Source: Streptomyces sp. CA-210063
GTDB taxonomy: Bacteria; Actinomycetota; Actinomycetes; Streptomycetales; Streptomycetaceae
NCBI RefSeq assembly: GCF_024612015.1
Contig: NZ_CP102512.1
Span: 744,001 to 808,000, forward strand
Direction: 5' to 3'
Length of the DNA: 64,000 nt
A program made the translations under genes and the position numbers. Each line of letters starts with the position of its first letter. Within the stretch, counting starts at the first letter, position 1. Below the pieces are notes generated by a model. It saw nothing but the letters and a program-made list of their open reading frames with translations, was not told the DNA's origin and did not search any database. Below, in pieces: positions 19,338 through 28,314 of the stretch.

Positions 19338-20795
19338 GTGCCCGTTCACCGACTGCCCGACCAGCCCAGCCTGGAGCGTCTGCGCAAGCAGGCCAAGGCT
19401 CTGCTGCAGAATGTGCGGGCGGGGATTCCGAGCGCGCTCGCGCTGGTCGCGGAATTCCATCCGAGGCCGCCCGCGGCGCTGAAGCTGTCCGACGCGCAAC
19501 TGGTCACCGCGCGCATGTACGGCTTCCCCAGCTGGCCCCGGCTGAAGCAGCACCTCGACATCGTGGAGCGCTTCTCCCGCTCGCCTCACCAAGTCCCGCC
19601 CGGTGAAGACCTTCCCCGGGAGTTCCTACGGCTCGCCTGCCTCACCTATGGCGACGACTACCCGGGCCGCACCGGCGAGGCCGACCAGCTGCTGACGCGC
19701 CATCCCGAGCTGGCCACCGCCGACGTCTTCACGATGGCCGCCACCGGCTCGACCGAACCGCTGGCCGCGGCGCTGGCGGCCAGCCCCGGCCTCGCCCGGT
19801 CCCAGGGCGGACCCTTCGGCTGGGAGCCACTGCTCTATCTGACCTACGCGCGCCTGGCGGCCCCCGGTGACAGCGTGGCGTCCGCCCATCTGCTGCTGCG
19901 CCACGGCGCCGATCCGAACGCCGGCTTTCTGTGGGACGGGCTCCCCCCGCCGTTCACCGCGCTCACCGGTGCGTTCGGGGGCGGCGAAGGGCACCAGCCG
20001 CGTCACCCCCGCAGCATGGAGCTGGCCCGACTGCTGCTCGAGGCCGGCGCCGATCCCAACGACCACCAGACGCTGTACAACCTGGGCCTCGGCGGCTCGT
20101 TCGCCGACGACGAGGCCGGCACCGCCCACCTCGAACTGCTGCTGGAGTACGGCCTAGGACAAGGCAACGGCGGGCCCTGGCGGACCCGGCTGGGCCCGGC
20201 CCTGCGGTCCCCACGTCGGCTGCTGCCCGAAGAGCTAGCCACCGCCGCTCTGCGCGGTGGCCCGCGCCGTGCCCGGCTGCTTCTGTCACACGGCGCCGAG
20301 GCGGAGGGCCGTGGCGAGCATCCGGCCTACGGCGGCCGCACCCCGTACGAGCTGGCGCTGCTGCACGGGCACACCGAGGTCGCCGAGATCCTCGCCGCGG
20401 CAGGCGCGACAGCAACTCTGGACGGGATGGACGCGTTCGCTGCGGCCTGCATGAGCGCCGATCACGAGGCGGTGGCCGCCTTGGGCCCCAAGGCCCTCAC
20501 ACGGGCGCTAGCCGGACACCCCGAGCTGATCAACCATGCGGCCGAGCACCGCAACCCCGCGGCGGTCCGGCTACTCGTTGGGCTTGGCTTCGACGTCAAC
20601 CACCGCGGCCGGGCCACCCCGCTACACGAGGCCGCCTGGAACGACGATGTGGAGACAGCCCGTGTACTGATCGAACTCGGCGCCGACCCCACGATCGAGG
20701 ACACCGAACATCACGCCACCCCGCTCGGCTGGGCCGAGCACGGCGGCAAGCGCCATATGGAGTCGTATCTCAGACCGCTGGCTCCCCGGACCTGA
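19338..20795 (+). CDS. Ankyrin-repeat protein
   Basis: The 485-residue protein begins with a conserved leader (LPDQPSLERLRKQAKALLQN) and a segment LSDAQLVTARMYGFPSWPRL common in actinobacterial ankyrin proteins. Ankyrin repeats occupy residues 120-480, for example AHLLLRHGADPNAG, LARLLLEAGADPND, LLLSHGAEAEG and ARVLIELGADPT. Such proteins bind other proteins; partners are unknown. The GTG at 19338 follows GGAAGGGAGG. No signal peptide is present, so it is cytoplasmic. It is one of the few long intact genes in this decayed zone. Confidence 0.88.
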   Translation: MPVHRLPDQPSLERLRKQAKALLQNVRAGIPSALALVAEFHPRPPAALKLSDAQLVTARMYGFPSWPRLKQHLDIVERFSRSPHQVPPGEDLPREFLRLACLTYGDDYPGRTGEADQLLTRHPELATADVFTMAATGSTEPLAAALAASPGLARSQGGPFGWEPLLYLTYARLAAPGDSVASAHLLLRHGADPNAGFLWDGLPPPFTALTGAFGGGEGHQPRHPRSMELARLLLEAGADPNDHQTLYNLGLGGSFADDEAGTAHLELLLEYGLGQGNGGPWRTRLGPALRSPRRLLPEELATAALRGGPRRARLLLSHGAEAEGRGEHPAYGGRTPYELALLHGHTEVAEILAAAGATATLDGMDAFAAACMSADHEAVAALGPKALTRALAGHPELINHAAEHRNPAAVRLLVGLGFDVNHRGRATPLHEAAWNDDVETARVLIELGADPTIEDTEHHATPLGWAEHGGKRHMESYLRPLAPRT

Positions 20796-20899
20796 CACAA
20801 TCCGGTACCCACCCGGCCCTTCACCCGAGCGGTCCGGGTCTCATCGGCGGGTACGGAGGCGACGGTCGTCGGTGTCGGCGAAGCCGTGGGTAACGGGCT

Positions 20900-21169
20900 G
20901 CCGTCGCCGGAGTTCAGTGATGCTCCAATGACGGCGGCAGTGGCGAACAGACCACAGCTCCGCCGGGCGGCGAACAAGGCGGTCAGCACGCCGGTGTCAC
21001 TGCCGGATTCGGTGGCGACCGGCAGCGAGGTGACCGCGTCCTGGGAGAAGCCGCCGAGGTTGGCGGCGATGCCGTGCGCGCCGAAAGCGGTGGCGAATCC
21101 GGCCGCGTACAGCGGCCACATCTGCCGCGCCGGTGCCGCCTGAGCCTTCACATCCGTCGCCTGCGTCAT
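20900..21169 (-). pseudogene. MFS transporter remnant, N-terminus kept and core deleted
   Basis: The start MTQATDVKAQAAPARQMWPL, then YAAGFATAFGAHGIAANLGG, is the first transmembrane region of an MFS permease. After DAVTSL the reading passes to unrelated or C-terminal sequence (TGVLTALFAARRSCGLFATA). Only about 50 of the usual 400 residues can be recognised. GAGGGCGACCG ahead of ATG 21169 is the original ribosome site. Confidence 0.6.
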
Positions 21170-21445
21170 CGGTCGCCCTCTGGTGTCTCGTGCAGGGCGC
21201 GGAAGAAACGCTCTCTGTAGTCCTAGCGTCACAGCCTGCCCCTCGGCAGCCCCGGTCAGCTCGATCGCCCGCGCGATGCCGTCAGCGAAGACCGGCACAT
21301 CCGGTACGGCCCACACGCCCTGCCAGAGCGACAGCGCGCCGATCTTGCGCAGCTCACGCCAGACGGTGACTCGGTGCCGGGACGGCTCTGCTGCCAGTTT
21401 GATGACGAGGACGAGCCAGCGGCCGTCTGATGGAATGGCTGACAC
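21170..21445 (-). pseudogene. ChrB-like N-domain protein with internal deletion
   Basis: The sequence DGRWLVLVIKLAAEPSRHRV, TVWRELRKIGALSLWQGVWA and VPDVPVFADGIARAIELT is the N-terminal domain of ChrB-type chromate-resistance regulators. After GQAVTL the frame no longer matches; a different frame gives a short normal-looking tail (YRERFFRALHETPEGDR) just before the MFS start. About 75 N-terminal and 15 C-terminal codons survive. The GTG at 21445 lies beside an AT-rich stretch (21450-21473) that looks like its promoter. Confidence 0.65.
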
Positions 21446-21671
21446 ACCATAAAAATGCAGCAGTATTTTATATACCGCGTGCCCGGGCCCCGGCATCCCA
21501 CCGTCGCTCGCCGCGCAACCTTTCCAGCCCGCACGGCTCGTCGATCTCGGCGACGGTCTTACTGGCGGAGCCCGAGGCCGCACGCTGGCGCTGTATCCGG
21601 CGCCGCAGGCCAGCGAGCGGCATCACACTGTCGAGTCGGCCCGACCTCGTGCACACCCTCCTGGAAGGCGG

Positions 21672-23024
21672 CTACGAACCCTTCAACTCCGTGATGTGCT
21701 CCGTGAGTTCGGGTGCGAGCTGCTGCATCTCCGCCATGTCCGTGTCATCGGCCGCCGCGCGGAGTTTCCTCAGCTGCGTGTCCACCGACGCGGCGTCCGG
21801 GGTCTCGTGCCGCACCCGTTCCCACACGAGTTCCAGGGCGGTCACGTCGCCCGCGACGGCGCCCTCGTTCCCGGCCGACGCGTCGATCGTCACCTGGCGT
21901 GTCCAGAGGGCGAGCCGGTCCCGGTCGACCGCCGGCACGGACTCGTGGCGGAGTCGCAGATCCGTCACGTTCTGGGCGACGCGCAGGGCGGGACCCACCG
22001 CCCGCGCACCGTCCCCGGCGTTCTCCAGGGCGACGAGGTCACGCTCCACCTGCCGCTCCAACAGCTCCGGCACGGCGTCGGAGGCACGGTACGCGTCCCA
22101 CGCGGCGCGGACCTCGCGGACGGTGGCGGCCCCGGGCGACTCGTGGACCGCGACGGCCGCGCGCTCCAGGGCGCTCAGCCGGTCCGGCAGCGGCCCGGGC
22201 CGCGCGTCGGTGGGCACCGCGAGCGCCACCGCCTCCAGGTCGCCGTCCTCCGTGCCGGTCGAGAACTCCCCGTAGCCCGGCGCGAACACCTTCTCCTCGG
22301 TCGAGCCGTCCATGTGCAGCTCCCGGACGGTGATCGCGCCCTCGACCTCGCCGTACGGGCCGTCGACCGTCTGGTCCACGGCCCGTACGGTGACCTCCTC
22401 GAAGACCTTCTCCGGGAGGTTCTCGGGGCGGTAGACGTCACCCTTCTCCGGGTCGGCGGGCATGATCATCGCGGGTGGGGCGTCGTCGCGGCCCGCCTGC
22501 CAGGTGCCGGCCGTGTCAGCCACGACGCCGTCCTCGTAGTTGCGGACGTCCTCGCCGAAGTACCAGACGGAGCCGTCGTCGGCCTGGGCGTACCAGTCGA
22601 GGGCGACCTCCTGGATCCGGCCGTCGGAGAAGGCGACGTACTGGCTGACCAGCGTCTCGACGGAACGGCCGTCGTACGCGATCTTCTTCGTGCCGGGCAG
22701 GAGGCTGACCTCGGTCCGGAACGGCTTGTCGTCCACCTGCCCGCCCATGATGACCTGCGTGACGTCACTGGTGGGGTGGAGCGGGTTCGTGATCCGGGTG
22801 GGGTGCGTGAAGCGCGGCTCGGCGAGGTCGACACGGTCCTTCGCCGGGGCGAGGGACAGACAGGCGTCGCCCTTCCTGCCCGTGTCCTCGTCGACGACAC
22901 GCACGCAGGCGCTCCGCTCGGTCGGGCCGGCAGGGGTGCCGACGGCGCCCGAGCACGCACCGGCCAGGAGCGCGGCGGCGGTCACGGAGACTCCGGTCAG
23001 CAGGACATGGCGGTGGGCGTTCAT
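21672..23024 (-). CDS. Large secreted lipoprotein
   Basis: The 450-residue protein starts MNAHRHVLLTGVSVTAAALL with lipobox LAGAC, so it is probably lipid-anchored outside the membrane. The mature part contains NPLHP near residue 85, several beta-rich segments (SVWYFGEDVRNYEDG) and an alpha-helical C-terminus (residues 290-450) with repeated Leu/Arg helices. I do not recognise the catalytic role. It lies downstream of the kinase on the same strand, separated by 135 bp holding three CTGAAC direct repeats, so the neighbouring OmpR-type regulator probably controls it. Confidence 0.8.
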   Translation of the reverse strand: MNAHRHVLLTGVSVTAAALLAGACSGAVGTPAGPTERSACVRVVDEDTGRKGDACLSLAPAKDRVDLAEPRFTHPTRITNPLHPTSDVTQVIMGGQVDDKPFRTEVSLLPGTKKIAYDGRSVETLVSQYVAFSDGRIQEVALDWYAQADDGSVWYFGEDVRNYEDGVVADTAGTWQAGRDDAPPAMIMPADPEKGDVYRPENLPEKVFEEVTVRAVDQTVDGPYGEVEGAITVRELHMDGSTEEKVFAPGYGEFSTGTEDGDLEAVALAVPTDARPGPLPDRLSALERAAVAVHESPGAATVREVRAAWDAYRASDAVPELLERQVERDLVALENAGDGARAVGPALRVAQNVTDLRLRHESVPAVDRDRLALWTRQVTIDASAGNEGAVAGDVTALELVWERVRHETPDAASVDTQLRKLRAAADDTDMAEMQQLAPELTEHITELKGS

Positions 23025-23071
23025 GGCGGCCTCCCTGGGACGTGGCCTGTGCTCAGCGTCCCGCCGGCCCT

Positions 23072-23098
23072 CTGAACGGACGCTGAACGCACCTGAAC
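23072..23098. promoter_or_regulatory. Triple CTGAAC direct repeat upstream of the lipoprotein gene
   Basis: CTGAAC occurs at 23072, 23083 and 23093 (spacings 11 and 10 bp), that is GTTCAG repeats in the direction of the lipoprotein gene. Spacing of one helical turn in direct orientation is the usual form of OmpR/PhoB-type regulator sites. The identical arrangement precedes the PepSY gene at 25660-25686. Confidence 0.7.
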
Positions 23099-23159
23099 GT
23101 GCCGTCAGGCGAATCCGGGGCGGGCATCCGGCTCGCACCATCTCCCGGCCCCGCGCCCC

Positions 23160-24389
23160 TCAGCGGGGGGCCGGCAACCTCGCGGTGAAGCGTGCACCGC
23201 CCAGCCCCGGCGCCGTCCCCACCGTCACCGTGCCCCCGTGCGCCGCCACCAGCTCGGCCACGATGGCGAGACCCAGGCCGGCTCCGCCCTCTCCCCTCGC
23301 GCGGGCCTCGTCCAGGCGTACGAAACGGTCGAAGATCCGGGCCCGCTCTCCCTCCGGCACCCCGGGGCCGTCGTCGTCCACGTCCAGCCGTACGGTTCCG
23401 CCGGCCTCGCCGAGCGTCAGGGCGACCCGGGAGCGGGCATGGCGGGCGGCGTTCTCGCCGAGGTTGCGGATCACGCGGCGCAGCGCGTCCTCGTCGCCCA
23501 GGACCCGCCCGGCCGAGACCCCGCTGCTGTCGACGTGTGGGCCGTCCTTCCGTTCCCGCAGCCGCCGGGCCTCCTCCAGGACCAGGTCGTCCAGATCGAC
23601 GGGGCGCCGCGCCGGCCGGATCGCGTCCTCGTCGGCGCGAGCGAGAAGAAGGAGATCGTCCACGAGGCGCTGCATCCGGACGGCCTCGTCCAGGACCGTC
23701 CCGGCCAGCGCCCCGGCATCGGCGCGCCCGGGATGGGCGAGGGTCACCTCGGCGTGCTGCCGGACCGTGGCGACGGGGGAGCGCAGTTCGTGGGAGGCGT
23801 CCGAGACGAAGCGCCGTTGCGCCGCCTCGGCGCGGGCGACCCGCCGCAGCGTCCGTCCCACGGCCACCCAGGTCGCGGCGGCGGCCAGGGCCAGCAGCAC
23901 GGGCAGGCCGATGAGCAGCATCCGGGTGACCGTGGAGGTGGCCTCGGCGACCCCGGCGGGCGTACGGCCGTCCAGGACGGTCAGGCGCCGGTCGCCGTCC
24001 CGCGCTCCGACCGCCACCACCAGGAAGGGGTCCTCGTCGATCGGGGTGTCGACCTCGGTGCTGCCGCCGGGCCGAAGCCCGGTCAGCGCCGGCAGTCCCT
24101 TGACGTTCGAGCTCGCCGCGACGACCGTCCCCCGCTCGTCGACGACCTGGAGGAACTCCTCCTCGGGGTCGGCCACGCGCACCTCGGGCACCCCTCCCTC
24201 CGCCTCGATCTCCCGGGCCACCGCCTGGGCGCGGGTCCGCGCGGCGTCCCGCACGTCGTTGCTCAGCTCGACCCGCAGCCCGATCACCAGGACGACGCCT
24301 CCGGCGACCAGGGCGAGCCCCACCGCCAGGGCGGCGATCACCGTGGCCCGGACGCGCACCGCCCGCAGGCGTCGCCGCTCACCCGCCAT
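23160..24389 (-). CDS. OmpR-partner sensor histidine kinase
   Basis: The 409-residue kinase has an N-terminal membrane helix (ATVIAALAVGLALVAGGVVL), an extracytoplasmic domain of about 125 residues, a second helix (LLIGLPVLLALAAAATWVAV), HisKA with the phosphoacceptor in SDASHELRSPVATVRQH, and HATPase motifs (NLGENAARHA; DDDGPGVP; GAGLGLAIVAELVAAHGG). The ATG at 24389 overlaps the end of the regulator gene by 11 bp, so the pair is translationally coupled. The PepSY and lipoprotein genes on either side suggest cell-envelope sensing. Confidence 0.9.
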   Translation of the reverse strand: MAGERRRLRAVRVRATVIAALAVGLALVAGGVVLVIGLRVELSNDVRDAARTRAQAVAREIEAEGGVPEVRVADPEEEFLQVVDERGTVVAASSNVKGLPALTGLRPGGSTEVDTPIDEDPFLVVAVGARDGDRRLTVLDGRTPAGVAEATSTVTRMLLIGLPVLLALAAAATWVAVGRTLRRVARAEAAQRRFVSDASHELRSPVATVRQHAEVTLAHPGRADAGALAGTVLDEAVRMQRLVDDLLLLARADEDAIRPARRPVDLDDLVLEEARRLRERKDGPHVDSSGVSAGRVLGDEDALRRVIRNLGENAARHARSRVALTLGEAGGTVRLDVDDDGPGVPEGERARIFDRFVRLDEARARGEGGAGLGLAIVAELVAAHGGTVTVGTAPGLGGARFTARLPAPR

Positions 24390-25056
24390 CCGGCACCAAC
24401 CGATACCCGTGCCCCCGCCTGGTCCGCAGCGAGTCCCGCCCGAAGGGACGATCGATCTTGTTGCGCAGGCGCCGCACATAGACCTCGACGATGTTCGGAT
24501 CGCCCTCGAAGTCGTCGCCCCACACATGGTCGAGGATCGTCCGCTTGCTCACAGCCTCGCCCGGCCGCCGCATCAGGAACTCCAGCACGGCCAACTCCCG
24601 TGCCGTCACCTCGACCTGACGCCCGGACCGGGTCACCGTGCGTGCGGCGGGATCCAGCCGCAGGTCGCCCACCGCGAGCACCGCGGGCCGCTCCCGCGCC
24701 TCCCGCCGCAGCAGCGCCCGCAGCCGGGCGAGCAGCACCGCGTACGAGACCGGCTTGGTGAGGTAGTCGTCGGCGCCCGTGTCGAGGCCCTCGATCTCGT
24801 CCCACTCGCCCTCCTTGGCGGTGAGCATGAGGATCGGCGTCCAGTCGCCCTCGCCGCGCAGCGACCGGCAGACCCGGTAGCCGTTGAGGCGCGGCAGCAT
24901 GATGTCCAGGACGATCGCGTCGTACGCGTTCTCACGCGCCATCCACAGCCCGTCCACCCCGTCGAGCGCGACGTCCACGGCGAAACCGTCGGCCTCCAGC
25001 CCGTCCCTGAGCCCGGCCGCGAACCGCTCCTCGTCCTCGACGACCAGCACCCGCAT
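24379..25056 (-). CDS. OmpR/PhoB-type response regulator
   Basis: The 225-residue regulator has a receiver domain (MRVLVVEDEERFAAGLRDGL; phosphoacceptor Asp51 in VLDIMLP; Lys in TKPVSYA) and a winged-helix effector domain (VTARELAVLEFLMRRPGEAV, IVEVYVRRLRNKIDRPFG, RGHGYRLV). It is expected to bind the GTTCAG direct repeats present upstream of the flanking genes. The ATG at 25056 is used; an in-frame GTG at 25065 would add three residues. Confidence 0.92.
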   Translation of the reverse strand: MRVLVVEDEERFAAGLRDGLEADGFAVDVALDGVDGLWMARENAYDAIVLDIMLPRLNGYRVCRSLRGEGDWTPILMLTAKEGEWDEIEGLDTGADDYLTKPVSYAVLLARLRALLRREARERPAVLAVGDLRLDPAARTVTRSGRQVEVTARELAVLEFLMRRPGEAVSKRTILDHVWGDDFEGDPNIVEVYVRRLRNKIDRPFGRDSLRTRRGHGYRLVPDGG

Positions 25057-25214
25057 ACGGCCCACGCTACGGGAGCCTCCCGCGGTGACAAGCGGAAGCG
25101 ATCATGCGGGCGGCGAGCAGTTCGGACCGCCCCTCGGCCAAGGCCCTCGACCAAGATCCTCAGCCAAGCCCCTCGACGTCACCGCGGCCGGTGCCATCGG
25201 CTGGCGCCAGACCG

Positions 25215-25252
25215 GCGCCGCACCGGGCCACGGACGCGGTCCGGTGCGGCGC
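25215..25252 (-). terminator. 12-bp perfect hairpin after the PepSY gene
   Basis: GCGCCGCACCGG (25215-25226) and CCGGTGCGGCGC (25241-25252) form a perfect stem just past the PepSY stop, so the PepSY gene is probably a separate transcript from the regulator/kinase pair. Confidence 0.75.
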
Positions 25253-25259
25253 GCCGGGA

Positions 25260-25586
25260 TCAGTCCTTGTCGTTCGGCTCGTCCCCGCCGTCCACTTCGC
25301 TGCCGAGGACCTTGAAGTCCTTGTCGAGGTGCACGTCGGCCTGCTTGCCGTTGTCGAGCGTCACCTCGACCTCGTAGGAGCCCTCCTCGTCGCCGACCTC
25401 GGAGTCCGTGACCTCGCCTCCTCCGGTGTACGCGAGTGCCGCGGCGCTCGCCTTCCCCAGGGCGGGTCCTGAGATGGATGTCTCGGTGTCATCCCCACCG
25501 GTCGCGGATACAGCGATGCCAGTACCACCGCCGATCAGCGCGGCCGAGAGCACGGCCCCGACGATCCACTTACCCTTGCGCTTCAT
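25260..25586 (-). CDS. Small exported PepSY-domain protein
   Basis: The 108-residue protein has a signal or anchor sequence (MKRKGKWIVGAVLSAALIGG) and one PepSY unit (ALAYTGGGEVTDSEVGDEEG, SYEVEVTLDNGKQADVHLDK), ending in an acidic tail (GGDEPNDKD). PepSY domains often inhibit proteases or act in sensing at the cell surface. Three GTTCAG repeats upstream and the neighbouring two-component genes suggest that it is a target, and possibly a feedback partner, of that system. Confidence 0.88.
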   Translation of the reverse strand: MKRKGKWIVGAVLSAALIGGGTGIAVSATGGDDTETSISGPALGKASAAALAYTGGGEVTDSEVGDEEGSYEVEVTLDNGKQADVHLDKDFKVLGSEVDGGDEPNDKD

Positions 25587-25659
25587 GCCGCATCCTCTCG
25601 CCGCACCCCCCGGCCGCTGGGCGCGGCCGGGCTGACGGCCTCATAGTGCGACAGACCCG

Positions 25660-25686
25660 CTGAACAGAGGCTGAACGAGTCTGAAC
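25660..25686. promoter_or_regulatory. Triple CTGAAC direct repeat upstream of the PepSY gene
   Basis: CTGAAC at 25660, 25671 and 25681 repeats with the same 11 and 10 bp steps as the site at 23072-23098. It lies about 75-100 bp upstream of the PepSY start and is the probable binding site of the adjacent OmpR-type regulator. Confidence 0.72.
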
Positions 25687-25689
25687 GAG

Positions 25690-26181
25690 GTGTCAGTCTC
25701 CAGGGCATGTCACGTGGCTTGCGCCGGACCAGCACGCCGGGCGCCACCAGCTGCTGAATAATAGCGACGGCGCCGTGGTGCGGGCGAGCGGACAGCCACG
25801 CGCCCGCTCACCGTGACGACAGGGGTCAGCTCCAGGCGGTGCCGGCCCTCTGCACCCGTCCGGCCCAGGCCGTCGGTGCCGAACGGGTGGGACCAACTCG
25901 GTGCCAGCAGCTTTGAGGAAAGCCGAGGCCCTGGATGCGTTCGATGCCCTTGGCGAACCTGGGCAGTCCTGCGGCAAGGGCTGTCCAGTCAGGACGGCGC
26001 TGGAGACGTGCGCCCGGCGAACGGCGCGTAGGGGTACTTGAGCGTGAGACGACCCGTCGAACAGGAAGTGCCGCCGGTTGTCGGCGAGTCCGTGTACCCC
26101 TCCGACCGGCGCGGCGTTCCTCGTGGGTGCCGCGGGCCTGTCGCCGGTGCTGCCGAAAACCCGCAAGGACCGTGTCGTTCT
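25690..26181. other. About 490 bp of decayed sequence without an assignable gene
   Basis: Several open frames run across this stretch, but none has both a start signal and a recognised motif. It continues from the transporter remnant on its right, and a few words (for example LTLKYPYAPFAGR on the minus strand) look protein-like. I cannot name their source. Confidence 0.45.
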
Positions 26182-26530
26182 TCATCCGCCACTCGATGAC
26201 CTGCGCGATCCAGAAGACCGGTGCCGCCTCCAGGGTGTAGGCGAGCGAGCTGACGATCCGGTCCCGCTACGATCCGGGGCGGCGGGCCGCCAGCACCCCC
26301 AGCAGGGTGCCTGCCAGCACGGCGACAAGGAACGAGACGGCGCACAACAGCGAGGACCGCACGAGGCGTTCACCGATCACCTGGGTACCTTTGCTCCGGA
26401 CGGAGAGGAAGTACGGGCCGGTGCCGACCGGCTTGGTGTTGAACGAGCCCGTGTTGGGGTCCTGTTTGCCGGCTATGTGCTCGGGGAAGGCGACCGTCCC
26501 GTGTGCATTCAGCGAGTTTCCGCCTGAGGC
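26182..26530 (-). pseudogene. Peptide/nickel ABC transporter remnants: binding protein fused to permease
   Basis: Reading leftwards on the minus strand, VAFPEHIAGKQDPNTGSFNT followed by KPVGTGPYFL is from an extracellular solute-binding protein (family 5). It passes without a stop into SSLLCAVSFLVAVLAGTLLG and VLAARRPGS, the first conserved part of a DppB/DppC-type permease. After a stop, another frame continues RIVSSLAYTLEAAPVFWIAQ. Start codons, most of the binding protein and the permease EAA loop are missing. Confidence 0.6.
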
Positions 26531-26634
26531 GGCCGATGCCTGGAAGCACAGCGGCACTGGCGCCGTCCTGATAGCGGCTGCCACCCGGCAGGTGTAGCGT
26601 CGTGAGCCAGCAGTCGTGGTTCCGAAGTCCCGTT

Positions 26635-26658
26635 CGCCCGTGATCACCATCACGGGCG
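26635..26658. terminator. 10-bp perfect hairpin upstream of the cold-shock gene
   Basis: CGCCCGTGAT (26635-26644) and ATCACGGGCG (26649-26658) pair around CACC and are followed by TTCTTGCGTTT. It may end transcription from the left or be part of the long cold-shock 5' leader. Confidence 0.55.
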
Positions 26659-26747
26659 TTCTTGCGTTTCAGCGCCTCTCCGGACCAGGGCGATCACCTC
26701 CCGGGCACGCAGGGTGCGGGCCCGGTTTTCCCTCGAAGGAGACAGTC

Positions 26748-26951
26748 ATGGCCAAGGGCACGGTCAAGTGGTTCAACAGTGAGAAGGGCTTCGGCTTCAT
26801 CGAGCAGGAGGGCGGCGGCCCCGACGTCTTCGCCCACTACTCCAACATCGCCGCCCAGGGCTTCCGCGAGCTGCAGGAGGGCCAGAAGGTCGAGTTCGAC
26901 GTCACCCAGGGCCAGAAGGGCCCGCAGGCGGAGAACATTCGCCCTGTCTGA
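26748..26951 (+). CDS. Cold-shock protein (CspA family)
   Basis: This is a 67-residue single cold-shock domain with both RNA-binding motifs: RNP1 (KGFGFIE) and RNP2-like (VFAHYS), and the start [18 protein letters not shown]. It acts as an RNA chaperone in the cytoplasm. The ATG at 26748 follows GAAGGAGA. The leader back to the hairpin at 26635 is about 90 bp. A perfect terminator follows at 26968, so this is a single-gene transcript. Confidence 0.97.
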   Translation: MAKGTVKWFNSEKGFGFIEQEGGGPDVFAHYSNIAAQGFRELQEGQKVEFDVTQGQKGPQAENIRPV

Positions 26952-26967
26952 CCGCCGCTGTTGCGGC

Positions 26968-27003
26968 AAGGCCCGGCATACCGACTTCAGGCCGCCGGGC
27001 CTT
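26968..27003 (+). terminator. 10-bp perfect hairpin after the cold-shock gene
   Basis: AAGGCCCGGC (26968-26977) and GCCGGGCCTT (26994-27003), followed by TCC, lie 17 bp after the stop codon. Confidence 0.8.
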
Positions 27004-27176
27004 TCCGCCTGCTGTACCCGGACAGCAGGCCGGTGTCCCAGGCCGCGCCTGGGCCGTCGCCGGGTACGGCTCGGGCCCACTGACGGCAGATGCGAGCACC
27101 ACGCCTGCAACCCGCACCCGAGAGATGAACCCGCAGGTGCACGCCCCCTGAGCCACTTGTCTGATCAAGCTGCGGG

Positions 27177-27500
27177 GTGATGCCGCAGGCGGTGACAGAT
27201 CCGCTCCGCCGCGCCTGGGGTGCGCCCATGCTCGACGACGCGACCGTTCAGCGGGCCACAGCCGATCCGCTCTGCGCACCCCAGACCCCTGGGCGCGCGG
27301 CTGGCGCTCTGCCTACGACTGCCGGGGTGTACGCCTGGTGGGCGCCTCCCGAGGTCCTGACTTCCTTCCCCGGATCGGCCAATACCGGCGATGCCGGACG
27401 GCGACTGCTCGAGGGAGCGGAGCACAGCGCCGTCCAGGACCGCGTCAAGCAGACACGAGCCTTCTACTACGCCAGTGCCGGCCCGCGTCCGGACAAGTAG
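27177..27500 (+). pseudogene. Remnant of a GIY-YIG-like nuclease-family protein
   Basis: The 107-codon frame contains [20 protein letters not shown], then [16 protein letters not shown], resembling the GxYxWW start of a Streptomyces GIY-YIG-like family that normally continues LYVGIAxxLRxR. Here the expected YVG and following Arg are lost and the frame ends early in unrelated sequence. It is most likely a truncated gene. Confidence 0.45.
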
Positions 27501-27965
27501 CCGGCGTAGTCCGTGTGCCGCGGGCCCGAATGCCTCGGCGGCTGCCGAGTGCGCGGCGACCGGCAGCGAGGGCGGCTGGGCCCGGCCGTTGCACCGGCTC
27601 ATCCGGGAACTCCCGCAGGGCCAGGCCACCGGCGGCCCAATACCGGTCCGGCCTCGTCCGACCGGGCCCGAGTTCCGCGCACGCCGACCGGGTGGAAGTC
27701 GTCCACCCGCGGATCAACCGCCCCGCGCTGGAGTGGACTCTCTCGACGCCAAGAGACGGTTTCGCCTACCTGTGCCATGTGGTATCGCACACGCGGGAGA
27801 TTCCCATAAGGCGTCGCCCTTCCAGCTGCCCTCAGTCCCTCCCGCGCACACGAAGCCACGGGACAGGAAAGATCCGGACCACACGCGGACCAACCGAGCC
27901 GCAAAATGCCACCTCATACACCATCACGCAGTTCAGTGGCTCGCAATCGCCGTACCACCAACAGA
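27501..27965. other. About 460 bp without a recognisable gene
   Basis: One plus-strand frame reads VEVVHPRINRPALEWTLSTP, then FAYLCHVVSHTREIPI, near 27690-27805, which looks protein-like, but I cannot name it and it has no start signal. The remainder has only shadow-type frames. Confidence 0.4.
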
Positions 27966-28314
27966 CGAAGAACCTACTACTCTCACCGTGGCTACCCGGG
28001 CCAGGGTCCACCGCTGGTCCCTCGGCCCAGCCGTGCGCGGCCGGCCCCTTCTCCAGTTCCGCCGCCGACCAGGCCCGCCACTCCGGCTTCATCCGTGACG
28101 GACGCCCGGACGGCCCCTTGGACCGCAGACCCTCAACGCCGTCGTCCCACCAGCGGGCATGCCAGGCATAGGCGGACTTACGTGAGACCCGTAACCGCCG
28201 CGCGACCTGCGGCGGTGTCACCCCTTGCGCAAATAACTCGGCAGGCTCGAACCGCACTTGCTCCCGCCGGGCCCGCTGCTTCGCGGTCAGGCCACCCCCA
28301 TCGGGATACCGCAT
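27966..28314 (-). pseudogene. N-terminal remnant of an IS630-family transposase
   Basis: MRYPDGGGLTAKQRARREQV, with FAQGVTPPQVARRLRVSRKS and AYAWHARWWDDGVEGLRSKG, is the helix-turn-helix domain that opens Streptomyces IS630-type transposases. After GPAAHGWAEGPA the frame leaves the family sequence, and the DDE catalytic domain is absent. Confidence 0.75.

Noticed and set aside
21430..22275. Plus-strand 281-codon frame opposite the lipoprotein 3' end
   Set aside because: Ser/Arg/Ala-rich shadow; the minus-strand lipoprotein has a l signal peptide and coherent sequence.
22540..25377. 945-codon plus-strand frame opposite the lipoprotein, kinase and regulator genes
   Set aside because: Ser/Arg/Thr/Pro-rich antisense shadow; the minus-strand genes show full two-component and lipobox motifs.
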